Positions 1 through 9,507 are shown, numbered from the stretch's first letter. The stretch is 64,000 nt of DNA from Mariniplasma anaerobium (GCF_016865445.1 NZ_AP024412.1:1178001-1242000), one strand, 5' to 3'. Numbers and translations are program-made. Notes: generated from the letters alone by a model not told the origin.

Positions 1-513
1 ATTATGATGGAAGTACTAGAAGATTATTTAAAAATCGGAGCATTTTATTTTATAGCAATCGGTTCTGGTGATGCTTTATATGAATCATATTTTATGAAAC
101 TTCAAAAGAAATATCCTGAATTTGTTTATTATAACGAAGGCTTTGATGTTAATTTAGAGCAAAAAGTTTATGCTGCATCAGATTTATTTATGCTACCTAG
201 TTTATTTGAACCATGTGGGTTAAATCATATGGTCGCGATGAAATATGGTGCACTTCCAATTGTTAGAGAAACTGGTGGATTAAAAGATACAGTAACTCCT
301 TACAATAAGTTTAGTGGTATTGGTGTAGGATTTACATTCAAAAATTATAATAAATCAGAGTTTGTAGAAGCAATTGACCAAGCTTTAAACTTGTATCATG
401 AAGATAAAGAAGCTTTTAATTCAATGGTTCGTCAGGCGATGCATATTAAATATTCAGTGTCAAAAATGGCTTCTCAATATGAAGAACTATATAATAAAAT
501 ATTAAATTCTTAG
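1..513 (+). CDS. glgA: Glycogen/starch synthase, C-terminal fragment
   Basis: This is the C-terminal part (about 170 residues) of a GT5 glycogen synthase, which transfers glucose from ADP-glucose to a growing alpha-1,4-glucan. The reading frame is open to the left window edge, so the N-terminal half lies outside and the ATG at position 4 is internal. The visible part is the nucleotide-sugar-binding Rossmann lobe, with IAIGSGD, the family motif FEPCGL and RETGGLKDTV. A bidirectional terminator follows the stop. The family call is firm; the completeness of the gene cannot be judged. Confidence 0.9.
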   Translation: MMMEVLEDYLKIGAFYFIAIGSGDALYESYFMKLQKKYPEFVYYNEGFDVNLEQKVYAASDLFMLPSLFEPCGLNHMVAMKYGALPIVRETGGLKDTVTPYNKFSGIGVGFTFKNYNKSEFVEAIDQALNLYHEDKEAFNSMVRQAMHIKYSVSKMASQYEELYNKILNS

Positions 514-521
514 TCATAAAG

Positions 522-556
522 AAAAAGCACAAATCAATTAAGATTTGTGCTTTTCT
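522..556. terminator. Bidirectional terminator between glgA and nfo
   Basis: The arms AAAAGCACAAATC and GATTTGTGCTTTT flank a short A/T loop, with A-rich and T-rich flanks on the two sides. It can therefore end the rightward glgA transcript and the leftward cshB-nfo transcript, whose genes converge here. Confidence 0.85.
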
Positions 557-1446
557 TATGATTTTTCTTCAATTTTTTCTTTTAAATTTGGATCAAACTT
601 TTTATCTCTTATCATTTGGATTTCTTCCAAATATGGTGCATTTTTTTCTATATAGGGTGTTTCTAATATTTTTGGAATATCTAAGAAATCTTTATGATAA
701 ACAACTTTCATAAGTGCATCATATCCAATATGACCAAAGCCAATATTTTCATGTCTATCTTTACTTGCACCTTTTTCATTTTTTGAATCATTAATATGAA
801 ATACTGATATATATGATGCGCCGACAACTTTGTCAAAATGTTTAATAACACTATCAAAATCATTTTTTACATCATATCCAGCATCATGCGTATGACAAGT
901 GTCAAAACATACACTAACTCTATCTTTATGATCAATGAGATCAATAATTTCTTTTAATTCTTCAAATGTTTTACCAACTTCATTACCTTTACCAGCCATT
1001 GTCTCTAAAGCAATTTTCACTTTTAAATCTTTTGTGTTTTCAATCACTTCATTCAAACCTTCAGAAATCCATTTGATGGCTTGAGGTCTATCTTTTCCAA
1101 CAGCACTTCCAGGATGTAATACGATTTGATCTGCATGCATATATGCAGTTCTTTTAATTTCTTCAGTTAAGAATGAAACTGCAAATGCTCTTTTTTCTTC
1201 ACTAGGATTTGCTAGATTCATAATATATGGTGCATGAACAACAACATTGTGTGGATCAAAACCTATCTCTTGCATATACGTAAGTGCTTCTTGGACTTTT
1301 AAAAGACTAGTATCTTTTCTTCTTGTATTTTGTGGTGCACCTGTATAAACCATTAATGCATTTGCTTTATAACTAGCTGCTTCTTGAACTGAAGCTAAAA
1401 ACATATCGTCACCAGACATGGATACATGACTACCGATTTTTACCAT
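556..1446 (-). CDS. nfo: Endonuclease IV (AP endonuclease)
   Basis: Endonuclease IV cleaves the backbone 5' of abasic sites in base excision repair, using three metal ions in a TIM barrel. The 296-residue protein shows the family signatures KIGSHVSMSG, HPGSAVG, ALETMAGKG, CFDTCHTHDAGYD, FHINDSKNEKGASKDRHENIGFGHIG and LETP, so the metal-binding His, Glu and Asp residues appear complete. An in-frame ATG at 1455 sits only 1 nt after AGGAGG, whereas the ATG at 1446 is 10 nt away and gives the conserved N-terminus MVKIGSH; I chose 1446. It overlaps the end of the helicase gene by 17 nt, so the two are co-transcribed. The order cshB-nfo next to ispH matches Bacillus. Confidence 0.95.
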   Translation of the reverse strand: MVKIGSHVSMSGDDMFLASVQEAASYKANALMVYTGAPQNTRRKDTSLLKVQEALTYMQEIGFDPHNVVVHAPYIMNLANPSEEKRAFAVSFLTEEIKRTAYMHADQIVLHPGSAVGKDRPQAIKWISEGLNEVIENTKDLKVKIALETMAGKGNEVGKTFEELKEIIDLIDHKDRVSVCFDTCHTHDAGYDVKNDFDSVIKHFDKVVGASYISVFHINDSKNEKGASKDRHENIGFGHIGYDALMKVVYHKDFLDIPKILETPYIEKNAPYLEEIQMIRDKKFDPNLKEKIEEKS

Positions 1447-2671
1447 ATAGTTCATTCCTCCTAGCTTGTTTTTTTGCTGTTTGTACTTCTATTTTGTTCT
1501 TCTTTTTATAGTTAGGTTTAACTCTACCTGGTTTTTTAATAGATTTGATAGCTTGTTTTTCAGCATCAGAAATCGTTTTTGCTTTACGTTGTTTTTTAAT
1601 GAGTCCTTCATTTGTAATGATATACTCTTTAAAATCAACAAGTTTTCTAAGTTTTTCTACTTTTCTATGATCATATACACTTAAGAAAGTGATTACTTTA
1701 CCAGAACTATGCATTCTACCTGTTCTACCACTTCTATGCATAAAGAATTCTAAATGATGTGGGAGATCAAAGTGAATCACATGTGATATTTCAAAATCAA
1801 GCCCTCTTGCTCCAAGATCTGATGTAACAACATATTGATATCTATGTGCTTTAATTTCTTCTATGACTTGTTTTCTTCTTTTGACACCTAAGCTTGATTT
1901 AAAACTAATAACATTTAATCCCATTTCATGCAATGCTTCATAAACTATATCTTGATTTTCTTTTTTACTAACGAAAATAAAACATGTAAATGGATTAATA
2001 TTTGCAATTACTTTTTTCAAACTTTCTAGTCTATCTTGATATTTGATATTGATTAGTTGATATTCAATATCTAAATCATGATCTTTTGTTGTATCTATTA
2101 AATCATATTGTCCAAAATAAGATTGAATAAAAGGTTGCATTTGACTTGTTATAGTCGCAGAAAAAAGCATAATTTTTGCTTGAAGTAACATAGGTAGAAC
2201 TTGATCGATAAAGCTCATGAAATCTTCGTCAAACATCATATCTGCTTCATCTAGTACAAAATACTTAGTTTTCTTAAATTTCAAGACTTGTTCATCAATC
2301 GCAAATAATTTTAATCTATTTGGCGTTGCAATAACAATGTGTGGTTGTGCTTTTTTTAACCAACTTATTTCTCTTTGTTTGTCACTACCACCATAATAAG
2401 CTTTTACAATAAATCGATCATCAATTTCCAATAACATTTGATGAACTTGAATAACAAGTTCATTAGTTGGAACGATAATGATTGCTTGAATTTCTTGTTG
2501 TTCAAGATTTAATCTTTCTAAAATAGGTAGTAAATAAGCATGCGTTTTACCCGTACCTGTTGGAGCGAGTCCAACTAAGTGTTTTTTATGATCGATATGA
2601 CTAAAAACACCATCTTGAATGGGTGTCGTTGTTTCATATCCTAATTGTTTAAGTTTTTCTTTTATATACAT
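1430..2671 (-). CDS. cshB: DEAD-box ATP-dependent RNA helicase (CshB-like)
   Basis: A 413-residue DEAD-box helicase that remodels RNA duplexes in the cytoplasm. Visible in order are the Q-motif region (LGYETTTPIQ), motif I APTGTGKT, motif II DEAD within VLDEADMMF, motif III SAT, the domain 2 motif ARGLD, and motif VI HRSGRTGR. The C-terminal tail is rich in Lys and Arg, suiting RNA contact. GGTGATT precedes the start. The position beside nfo and opposite ispH is the same as that of Bacillus cshB (yqfR), which supports the symbol; other DEAD-box paralogues cannot be excluded from sequence alone. Confidence 0.88.
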   Translation of the reverse strand: MYIKEKLKQLGYETTTPIQDGVFSHIDHKKHLVGLAPTGTGKTHAYLLPILERLNLEQQEIQAIIIVPTNELVIQVHQMLLEIDDRFIVKAYYGGSDKQREISWLKKAQPHIVIATPNRLKLFAIDEQVLKFKKTKYFVLDEADMMFDEDFMSFIDQVLPMLLQAKIMLFSATITSQMQPFIQSYFGQYDLIDTTKDHDLDIEYQLINIKYQDRLESLKKVIANINPFTCFIFVSKKENQDIVYEALHEMGLNVISFKSSLGVKRRKQVIEEIKAHRYQYVVTSDLGARGLDFEISHVIHFDLPHHLEFFMHRSGRTGRMHSSGKVITFLSVYDHRKVEKLRKLVDFKEYIITNEGLIKKQRKAKTISDAEKQAIKSIKKPGRVKPNYKKKNKIEVQTAKKQARRNELYGKNR

Positions 2672-2735
2672 ATAATCACCATTAATAATTATAACATAAT
2701 TATGTAAAATCTCCTGTTTTAAAACAAATATACGT

Positions 2736-2741
2736 TATAAT
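2736..2741 (+). promoter_or_regulatory. Putative -10 box of ispH
   Basis: A perfect TATAAT ends only 16 nt before the chosen ispH start at 2758. A transcript from here would begin near 2748 with almost no leader. No convincing -35 is seen. This arrangement argues against the upstream in-frame ATG at 2746. Confidence 0.45.
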
Positions 2742-2757
2742 ATAAATGGTGATGAAA

Positions 2758-3687
2758 ATGAAAGTAATTGAATTAACACCAAGAGGCTATTGCCATGGTG
2801 TTTTAAATGCAATGGCTATGGTTAAAAAAGTAGTTAAAACCCCTTCTTATCCACGGCCAATATATATATTAGGACAAATTGTTCACAATCAAAAAATAAC
2901 AGATGCCTTTAAAGAATATGGTGTCATTTCTCTAGATCAAAAAGGCAAAACAAGAGTTGAGATGCTTGATGAAATTAATGAAGGAACAGTTATTTTTACA
3001 GCGCATGGTATTAGTAGAAAAGCCATTGATAAAGCCAAAGAAAAAGGATTGACTTATCTTAATGCAACTTGTAGAGATGTATTAAAAGTTCATCATGCTG
3101 TTGAAAAAAAATTAGCAGAAGGATATAAAGTCATCTATATAGGGCATCGTAATCATCCTGAACCAGAAGCTGTTTTGGATATTGATTCATCTATTTTATT
3201 TGTTGAAAATGAAAAAGATGCACTTTTACTACCTAATGACTTAGTCAATGAGAAAGTTTTTGTAACTAATCAAACAACTTTATCTTTATACGATATTGAA
3301 TCAGTTTTAAAAATTATTGAATCAAAATATCCAGACTATGTTTTTGATAATGAAATTTGTAACGCAACTTTAGTTAGACAACAAGCTGTTATGGATCAAG
3401 AAGTTGTTGATTTAATGTTAGTTGTTGGCGACACTTTAAGTTCTAATTCAAATAAACTAGCTCAAGTATCTAAAAAAGCAAAATCAATACCTTCTCACTT
3501 AATAGCTGGTATAGAAGATATCAATCTTGATTGGCTTTCTGATATTAGTTCAGTAAGTGTAACTTCTGGAGCATCTACACCTACAAAAGTCACTGAAGAA
3601 GTCATAGCATTTTTAAAACAATATAAAAAAGATGATCCCAATACATGGCATCATCAAACTCAATTAAAAGAACAGGACGTTTTATAA
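2758..3687 (+). CDS. ispH: 4-hydroxy-3-methylbut-2-enyl diphosphate reductase
   Basis: IspH (LytB) carries out the last step of the MEP isoprenoid pathway, reducing HMBPP to IPP and DMAPP with an iron-sulfur cluster. The three cluster cysteines are visible in RGYCHGV, NATCRDV and EICNATLVRQ, with the substrate-pocket motifs TAHGIS and HPEPEA and the later TSGASTP. The protein is about 309 residues, normal for the family. Three ATGs lie in frame (2746, 2752, 2758); GGTGAT is properly spaced only for 2758, and a TATAAT box overlaps the upstream region. With dxs at 7.5-9.3 kb, both ends of the MEP pathway are in this window. A terminator follows immediately. Confidence 0.95.
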   Translation: MKVIELTPRGYCHGVLNAMAMVKKVVKTPSYPRPIYILGQIVHNQKITDAFKEYGVISLDQKGKTRVEMLDEINEGTVIFTAHGISRKAIDKAKEKGLTYLNATCRDVLKVHHAVEKKLAEGYKVIYIGHRNHPEPEAVLDIDSSILFVENEKDALLLPNDLVNEKVFVTNQTTLSLYDIESVLKIIESKYPDYVFDNEICNATLVRQQAVMDQEVVDLMLVVGDTLSSNSNKLAQVSKKAKSIPSHLIAGIEDINLDWLSDISSVSVTSGASTPTKVTEEVIAFLKQYKKDDPNTWHHQTQLKEQDVL

Positions 3688-3698
3688 CGTCCTTTTTT
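3672..3698 (+). terminator. Rho-independent terminator of ispH
   Basis: GGACGTT and AACGTCC form a stem around a TTAT loop that contains the ispH stop codon region, followed by six T. The converging dinB gene ends at its downstream edge. Confidence 0.85.
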
Positions 3699-4827
3699 AA
3701 TGCTTTTTAAATAGCTTTTCTTCTCTTTTTGTAAATTCTTGATAGTTAAATAACGTAATATCAATTTTCAAATCCTTTTTTTGCAAGATTTGTGATAAAG
3801 ATACTCCAGCTAGACGTATAGGCTGATTTTCATAATGCTTTTCAAATAAATTTAAGATATGATCATGAATAATATCATAATCATCGGTATAGTCATCAAA
3901 AGTTATAGATCGAGTTATTGTATTAAAATCAGTATCTCTTAATCTAATACCTACTGTTCTACAAACTAATTCATCTTTAACTAATCTTTGGTAAGATGTT
4001 TTAAGTTGATCTACGATTATTTCAAATACTGCATCAAACTCATCCATCGGATAATTAAACGTTGTTTCATTACTAATTGATTTAGCAATCCCATATTTAT
4101 CTGGATCAATGATATCACTACTCTTACCTAAAATATGCTCTAAATAATTTTGATATGATTGCTCACTCATAATTGTTAATATTTTATCTTTATGACTTTC
4201 TTTAGTGAAGTCTCCAATTGTCATAATCCCTAAATCCATAAGTCTTGGATAGGTTTTCTTTCCTATGCCAAACATATCTTTAATTGGAAGATTAAATAGT
4301 TTATTGACAATGTCTTTTTTTCTTAAAACAGTAATGCCCATTGGTTTTTGCATATCAGATGCCATTTTAGCAAGAAATAATGTTGGCGCAATCCCAATTG
4401 AACAGGGTAGTTTATGTTTTTCATAAAGACCTTGTTGTATCTCCTTTGCAAGTTCCAAAGGATGTTTAGTTTTTGAAGCCTCAGTCATATCCACATATGC
4501 TTCATCAATGGATCCAGGTAGCATTAAATCTGAATAGGTTTTTAAATATTCAAAAAATATATGAGAGTATTTTCTATACAATTTAAACTCAATAGGAACA
4601 ACAACCAATTTAGGATAAAGTCTAAAAGCATCATTCATATTCATTGCAGAATGGATGCCATGTTTTCTAGCTAAATAGTTAGATGTTGAGACAACGCCTC
4701 TTCTGGAAGTTGACGACCCACCGACGACAAACACTTTATCTTTTAGATATGGCTCTTTAATAACTGCACAACTACAAAAAAAGGCATTTAAATCGATATG
4801 AAATATGATTTTAACGTTGTTTTTCAT
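3697..4827 (-). CDS. dinB: DNA polymerase IV (Y-family)
   Basis: A Y-family translesion DNA polymerase of about 376 residues. The catalytic motifs HIDLNAFF (first metal-binding Asp) and GSIDEAYVD (Asp-Glu pair) are intact, followed by the thumb and helix-hairpin-helix region (IKDMFGIGKKTYPRLMDLGI) and a little-finger domain. The frame stays open upstream to 4929, but that extension is not protein-like and runs into the opposite-strand gene. The ATG at 4827 has AAAGGAAG 7 nt ahead and begins right before the catalytic motif, so I chose it. It ends convergently with ispH. An UmuC-type role is less likely from its length. Confidence 0.92.
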   Translation of the reverse strand: MKNNVKIIFHIDLNAFFCSCAVIKEPYLKDKVFVVGGSSTSRRGVVSTSNYLARKHGIHSAMNMNDAFRLYPKLVVVPIEFKLYRKYSHIFFEYLKTYSDLMLPGSIDEAYVDMTEASKTKHPLELAKEIQQGLYEKHKLPCSIGIAPTLFLAKMASDMQKPMGITVLRKKDIVNKLFNLPIKDMFGIGKKTYPRLMDLGIMTIGDFTKESHKDKILTIMSEQSYQNYLEHILGKSSDIIDPDKYGIAKSISNETTFNYPMDEFDAVFEIIVDQLKTSYQRLVKDELVCRTVGIRLRDTDFNTITRSITFDDYTDDYDIIHDHILNLFEKHYENQPIRLAGVSLSQILQKKDLKIDITLFNYQEFTKREEKLFKKH

Positions 4828-4894
4828 TAAATGACTTCCTTTCAATGCGTTTTTATAGTATAATAACAATGATTGAATAAACGAGGTGAAATTT

Positions 4895-5056
4895 ATGGCA
4901 AAACACGAAGTAAAATCAACTAAAACCACAAAAAATCATTACCACAATCCGACAGAGCAATGGTGGGGAAAATTTGTTGTTTGGTTACTACTTTTAGGTA
5001 TGGTTGGAGCAATCATTATTGGTTTCATTATTGCAGTCATTAGTGGAAACGGATAA
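4895..5056 (+). CDS. Small single-span membrane protein (53 aa)
   Basis: A short gene with GAGGTG 7 nt before ATG. It has a charged N-terminus containing several Lys and His residues, then an aromatic edge (NPTEQWWGK), one hydrophobic span of roughly 25 residues and a short GNG tail. The composition resembles the small one-helix DUF4044-type proteins of Firmicutes, but I do not claim that family. It is divergent from dinB, and TATAAT at 4859-4864 could be its -10 box. A terminator follows. The function is unknown. Confidence 0.75.
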   Translation: MAKHEVKSTKTTKNHYHNPTEQWWGKFVVWLLLLGMVGAIIIGFIIAVISGNG

Positions 5057-5080
5057 CAGATTAAATAGTTATAAGAATAT

Positions 5081-5103
5081 AGGTGATGATTCACCTTTTT
5101 TCT
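5081..5103 (+). terminator. Terminator of the 53-aa membrane protein gene
   Basis: AGGTGA and TCACCT pair around a short TGAT loop and are followed by a T run on the plus strand only, so it serves the small gene rather than recN. Confidence 0.75.
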
Positions 5104-5110
5104 TTATCTA

Positions 5111-6760
5111 CTAATGATTTAACAACATTTTGGCTTGTTCAATAGCAAAATGACTTAATTTTTCATCACTTAACATAAGAGCAATCATTTCAATGCGTTC
5201 ATTCATATCAAGTCTATTGATATGCGTAACCATTCTTTGGTTCTCTTTTATTTTATGGATACCGTAATGATGATCTGCTTTTGCAGCTACCTGAGGTAGA
5301 TGAGTAATGACAATTAATTGCATATTTTTTGATAAATCTTTCATCTTTTGTGCAACTTTTGCTGCTGTACGTCCACTAATTCCAATATCGATTTCATCTA
5401 AGACTAACATAGAAAGACGATTTGCTTTTGCATAGACGCTTTTTAATGCAAACATAAATCTTGCACGCTCGCCACCACTTGCAACTTTTGCTAATGGCTT
5501 GACTGGTTCGCCTTCATTTAAAGAAATCATGAATTCAACTTGATCTAATCCCGATTCTAATAATTGAGTTTCAAGTTTATCAATTGGATCAAAGATAATA
5601 TCAAAAATAGATTTGTCTAAATCTAAATCTTTTAATTCTTCTATCATTTCACTTGCTAATTTTTTAGCAAGTTTTTTTCTTAAATTACTTAACTTTAATC
5701 CAACTTCAAATGCTTTATCAAAGGCATCATCAACTTCTTTTTGTGCTTCTTTTAAATATTGATCAAAATCTGTAATCATTAAAAGTTCTTTTTTTATTTC
5801 ATGTGTATAATCAATTAAATCATTGATATCTTTTTGATATTTCTGTTCAATTTTTTCTAAATCATAATGTCTTTGTTGCATGAAATTAAAATGCTCTTGA
5901 TCAAAGTCTAAATTTTCTATTTGTTGATATAAAATTGATTTAACATCATCAATTTCATAATAACTAGAAGATAGTCTATCAAACATATCATGATATGCTT
6001 GATCGATGTCCTTTATTTTTTCTAATGAAAGGGCTGCTTCATAAATATGATCAATTTGATGTGCTTCACCATCCAGATACTCATATGCTTCATGAAATTG
6101 ATTCATTATTTTATCATAGTTTTTTAGTTTATTTAATTCTTCTTCTAAATTTTGTTTTTCATCAGGTATAAGTTGGTAAGCATCAAGTTCTTTAATTTGA
6201 TATTCTAAAAAAGACTGTTTTTCTACAGACTCTTGTTTTTTATTTTTTAATTTTGTAAATTCACTTTTCTTATCAATATAATTGCTTCTTTTAATTAAAT
6301 AAGCATTTAATATCTCATCAATTTTATGTTGATCTACTTGGTCGATAAAACTTAAGTAATAACTCTTATCAAATAATGTCATAGAATCATTTTGTTGATG
6401 AATATCACCTAAAGTTAACATAATTTCTCTAAGCTTATTTAAGGTGACTGTTTCATCATTGATTTTCATTTGATGGCGACCACTTGCATCTACATCACGT
6501 CTAACAGTGATAAATTGATTGAGTCCAAGAAGTTCTTGTTGATATGTAGTTAATTCGAATTCTCCGATAACTACAGCTTTTTGTTCGCCATATCGAATCA
6601 TCGTTTGATCACTTCTTTTACCAAACAATAAATGAAGCGATTCTAAAATAATGGTTTTCCCAGCACCAGTTTCACCTGTAAGTGCTGTAAGCCCATCATC
6701 AAAAGTGATTTCAAGATCTTCAATTAACGCAAAATGACTAACTTTTAATGATCTTATCAT
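5111..6760 (-). CDS. recN: DNA repair protein RecN
   Basis: RecN is an SMC-like ATPase that gathers broken DNA ends in recombination repair. The 549-residue protein has an N-terminal Walker A (TGETGAGKT), a long central coiled coil (about residues 150-370), and the C-terminal half of the ATPase with the ABC signature ASGGERAR, Walker B LVLDEIDIGISGR and the switch His (VITHLPQVAA). It is the last gene of the nusB operon and starts inside the tlyA stop (ATGA overlap), with GGAGA as ribosome-binding site. Length and architecture are normal. Confidence 0.96.
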   Translation of the reverse strand: MIRSLKVSHFALIEDLEITFDDGLTALTGETGAGKTIILESLHLLFGKRSDQTMIRYGEQKAVVIGEFELTTYQQELLGLNQFITVRRDVDASGRHQMKINDETVTLNKLREIMLTLGDIHQQNDSMTLFDKSYYLSFIDQVDQHKIDEILNAYLIKRSNYIDKKSEFTKLKNKKQESVEKQSFLEYQIKELDAYQLIPDEKQNLEEELNKLKNYDKIMNQFHEAYEYLDGEAHQIDHIYEAALSLEKIKDIDQAYHDMFDRLSSSYYEIDDVKSILYQQIENLDFDQEHFNFMQQRHYDLEKIEQKYQKDINDLIDYTHEIKKELLMITDFDQYLKEAQKEVDDAFDKAFEVGLKLSNLRKKLAKKLASEMIEELKDLDLDKSIFDIIFDPIDKLETQLLESGLDQVEFMISLNEGEPVKPLAKVASGGERARFMFALKSVYAKANRLSMLVLDEIDIGISGRTAAKVAQKMKDLSKNMQLIVITHLPQVAAKADHHYGIHKIKENQRMVTHINRLDMNERIEMIALMLSDEKLSHFAIEQAKMLLNH

Positions 6761-7497
6761 AAAACTTCTCCAATCATCTCTTTAAAATCTTTATGGCTAT
6801 ATTTGCTACCATCTATATGCAAAACATATTCTTGATTACCTTTTTTGCCTTTAATATGGGCTTTTTTTAAGTTAATGATGTGATATCCCATCTGATCAAT
6901 TTCAAAAATTACATGATTTAAAATGTTTTTATACATTTTTTTATCTTTAATAACACCTTTAAAATGATTATGCCCTGCCTCAAATTGTGGTTTTATTAAG
7001 GCAACCATTTCCTTGTCAAAACCTTTTAAGTGATTTAGAATAGGTAAAATTGACGTAAATGATACATCAATTAAACATACATCTACCTTTGGTACATCTA
7101 CATCCAATATATTTGTTTGTTCAAATAGTTTAATACGTTTATCTTTTTTGAGCTCAATATCCATTTGATCAGTTCCCACATCATATGCGTAAACTAATGA
7201 TGCTCCTTGTTTTAAAGAACACTCTGTAAATCCACCAGTAGATGAGCCTATGTCCATGACTATTTTACCATCGAGCTTCATATCAAATTCGATAAGAGCA
7301 TGATGCAACTTTTCCCCTGCACGGCTAACGAAATGTGCTTTTTCAATACATTTTATCAAATCAGTGTCATTTACTTGATATCCTGGCTTAAAAATTTCTT
7401 TGTCATTAACTAAAACAAGACCACGTTTTATATAATCCGTGGCCTGAGATCTAGATTTTACAAGTTCTTTTGAAACCATATATTGATCAAGTCTCAC
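6757..7497 (-). CDS. tlyA: TlyA-family rRNA 2'-O-methyltransferase
   Basis: A 246-residue protein with an N-terminal S4 RNA-binding domain (MRLDQYMVSKELVKSRSQA, then GLVLVNDK) and a C-terminal FtsJ-type SAM methyltransferase domain (motif I region VMDIGSSTGGFTE, later VDVSFTSI and LIKPQFEAG). In characterised members it methylates cytidine 2'-O in rRNA; 'hemolysin' is a historical label. The start is GTG, embedded in the dxs stop (GTGA), so translation is probably coupled. The usual argR neighbour between tlyA and recN is absent. Confidence 0.92.
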   Translation of the reverse strand: MRLDQYMVSKELVKSRSQATDYIKRGLVLVNDKEIFKPGYQVNDTDLIKCIEKAHFVSRAGEKLHHALIEFDMKLDGKIVMDIGSSTGGFTECSLKQGASLVYAYDVGTDQMDIELKKDKRIKLFEQTNILDVDVPKVDVCLIDVSFTSILPILNHLKGFDKEMVALIKPQFEAGHNHFKGVIKDKKMYKNILNHVIFEIDQMGYHIINLKKAHIKGKKGNQEYVLHIDGSKYSHKDFKEMIGEVL

Positions 7498-9320
7498 TTC
7501 ATCAAATCCTTTATATGTTTAATAATGGAATCTTTATCCATATGACATTTCTTTAATACATCTTGGTAATGTCCATGTTCAACAACCATATCTGTAATAG
7601 ACATTTCTACTATTTTATGTTTAAGTTCATGTTTTGCCATATATTTTAATATCATTGGATATAATCCACCAATATTAGATGCTTCTTCATAAACAAGAAC
7701 TTTAACATCTTTACTCAATATATCTTTTAACATATGTTCATCAATTGGTTTAATAAATCTTGCATTAATGATTGTAGCATCAATACCTGATTGATCAGCT
7801 GCATCTTTTAATAAATCCAAACTTGGACCATACCCAATTAATACAAGTGGATCAATGCCTTTTTTAAAATATGTCCATACTGGTTTTATAGTGTTAAATT
7901 TAATGTCTTCTTTTATATCATGTGAAACTCTACCTCTTGGATATCTAATAACAAATGGATGACTTTGATTCACAAAACCATAATATAATAAATCAAATGC
8001 TTCTTGTGCATCATAAGGCATCGTAATTACAAAATTAGGCATTAATCCAAACATAGATACATCAAATAAACCTTGATGTGTTGATCCATCTTCACCAACA
8101 ATACCTGCTCTATCAATACCAAATACTACGTGATGATTTGATCGAGCAATATCATTTAATATTTGATCAAATGCTCGTTGACTAAATGTGGCATAAAGTG
8201 GATAGAATACTGGCACACCTTGATGTGCCATCATGGCAGCCATGGTTGCTCCATGTTCTTCTGCTATACCAATATCAAAATATCGATTTGGATATTTCTT
8301 TTCAAAATTATCCATCTTAGTTCCAACTGTCATTGCAGGCATAATAACAAATGTTTCTTTAAATGTTTGTAGTTGATCTAATCCAGCAGCAATACACTGA
8401 CTCCATGTAATACCTTCTTTAACTTTATGAGAGACTTTAGAGACTCCATGATACGTCCCAATACTGTCGTTTTCCGCATCCTTATGCCCTTTTCCTTTAT
8501 CTGTGATAATATGAAGGACAACACTTTTTTTAATTTTAGAAATGCGTTTTAAGTTATAAATTAAACCTTTTAAATCATGCCCATCAATTGGACCAATATA
8601 CATATATCCTAGATCTTCAAATATGTTTTTTCTTTGTAATAAAGTTCTAACACTTCTTTTTATTCTAGATAATATTCTTAATATAATATCAGGCAATATA
8701 CGTTGCCATATTCTTTTAGATTTAATAACAACTTTGTTACTTCTAAATCTTATGAGTGCTTTTGATAAAGAACCAACACTTTTTGATATACTCATTTGAT
8801 TATCATTTAAAATGATAATCCCTCTTTTATTAGGATCATTACCCAACAAATTAAGTGCTTCTACGCTCATACCATTCATGATGGATGCATCTCCAATAAC
8901 GGCTATACCTTCACCATCTTCATTTTTCATCATTTTTGCATATAAAAGACCATATAGTGCAGACATCGCAGTTCCTGCATGTCCACTTTCCCACATGTCA
9001 TGTATTGACTCTTTATAATTGATATATCCAGATAACCCATCAGTTTGTCTTAAACTTTCAAACTCTTTTGCTCTACCAGTTAATATTTTATGCGTATATG
9101 CTTGATGACCCACGTCAAAAATAATTGCGTCTTTTGGACTATTAAATACATAGTGCAACGCAATAATTAATTCGACTGTTCCTAAATTGGAGCTTAGATG
9201 ACCACCTGTTTTTTTTAATGATTCAATCAAAAAAGATCTAATATCTTCACTTAAGTCTTCTAATTCAGTAAGACTTAAGTTTTTTAAAAAAGTAGGATCT
9301 TTGATGTCAAAAAGATTCAT
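7494..9320 (-). CDS. dxs: 1-deoxy-D-xylulose-5-phosphate synthase
   Basis: The first enzyme of the MEP pathway, a TPP enzyme that condenses pyruvate and glyceraldehyde 3-phosphate. Over 608 residues it shows KTGGHLSSNLG, VGHQAYTHKI, the TPP/Mg motif GDASIMNGMSVEALN with ILNDNQMSIS, the catalytic Glu in DIGIAEEHG, and DRAGIVGEDGSTHQG. GDA replaces the usual GDG at the start of the TPP motif, a mild deviation. The gene follows xseB by 4 nt and is coupled to it, with a weak ribosome-binding site. ispA, often between xseB and dxs in Firmicutes, is missing here. Confidence 0.95.
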   Translation of the reverse strand: MNLFDIKDPTFLKNLSLTELEDLSEDIRSFLIESLKKTGGHLSSNLGTVELIIALHYVFNSPKDAIIFDVGHQAYTHKILTGRAKEFESLRQTDGLSGYINYKESIHDMWESGHAGTAMSALYGLLYAKMMKNEDGEGIAVIGDASIMNGMSVEALNLLGNDPNKRGIIILNDNQMSISKSVGSLSKALIRFRSNKVVIKSKRIWQRILPDIILRILSRIKRSVRTLLQRKNIFEDLGYMYIGPIDGHDLKGLIYNLKRISKIKKSVVLHIITDKGKGHKDAENDSIGTYHGVSKVSHKVKEGITWSQCIAAGLDQLQTFKETFVIMPAMTVGTKMDNFEKKYPNRYFDIGIAEEHGATMAAMMAHQGVPVFYPLYATFSQRAFDQILNDIARSNHHVVFGIDRAGIVGEDGSTHQGLFDVSMFGLMPNFVITMPYDAQEAFDLLYYGFVNQSHPFVIRYPRGRVSHDIKEDIKFNTIKPVWTYFKKGIDPLVLIGYGPSLDLLKDAADQSGIDATIINARFIKPIDEHMLKDILSKDVKVLVYEEASNIGGLYPMILKYMAKHELKHKIVEMSITDMVVEHGHYQDVLKKCHMDKDSIIKHIKDLMK

Positions 9321-9324
9321 TTAA

Positions 9325-9507
9325 TTACTTGATTTCCTTAACAACTAGTTTTTCTGCACCTTCTAACATGTTATAACATGCTTTAGAAAGTTCCAATCCT
9401 AATTGATATTTTTTTACTGCTTCATCTAGTGGTATCTCTTTGTTTTCTAAATCTTTAACGACTTCTTCTAATTCCTTTAGAAGCGTTTCAAAATTTTTCT
9501 CTGCCAT
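9325..9507 (-). CDS. xseB: Exodeoxyribonuclease VII small subunit
   Basis: A 60-residue helical protein matching XseB: FETLLKELEEVVKDLENKEIPLDEAVKKYQ followed by LELSKAC. It forms the small-subunit bundle of exonuclease VII with XseA. Its start overlaps the xseA stop (TAATG), as is usual for this pair. Confidence 0.93.
   Translation of the reverse strand: MAEKNFETLLKELEEVVKDLENKEIPLDEAVKKYQLGLELSKACYNMLEGAEKLVVKEIK

Noticed and set aside
1466-1684. Opposite-strand open frames such as this one, and many like it inside dxs, pckG, tdh and the giant gene.
   Set aside because: They have no ribosome-binding sites, show low-complexity translations and lie wholly within well-supported genes.
4828-4929. 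Long N-terminus of dinB up to 4929.
   Set aside because: It overlaps the opposite 53-residue gene and lacks a ribosome-binding site; ATG 4827 has one and starts next to the catalytic motif.
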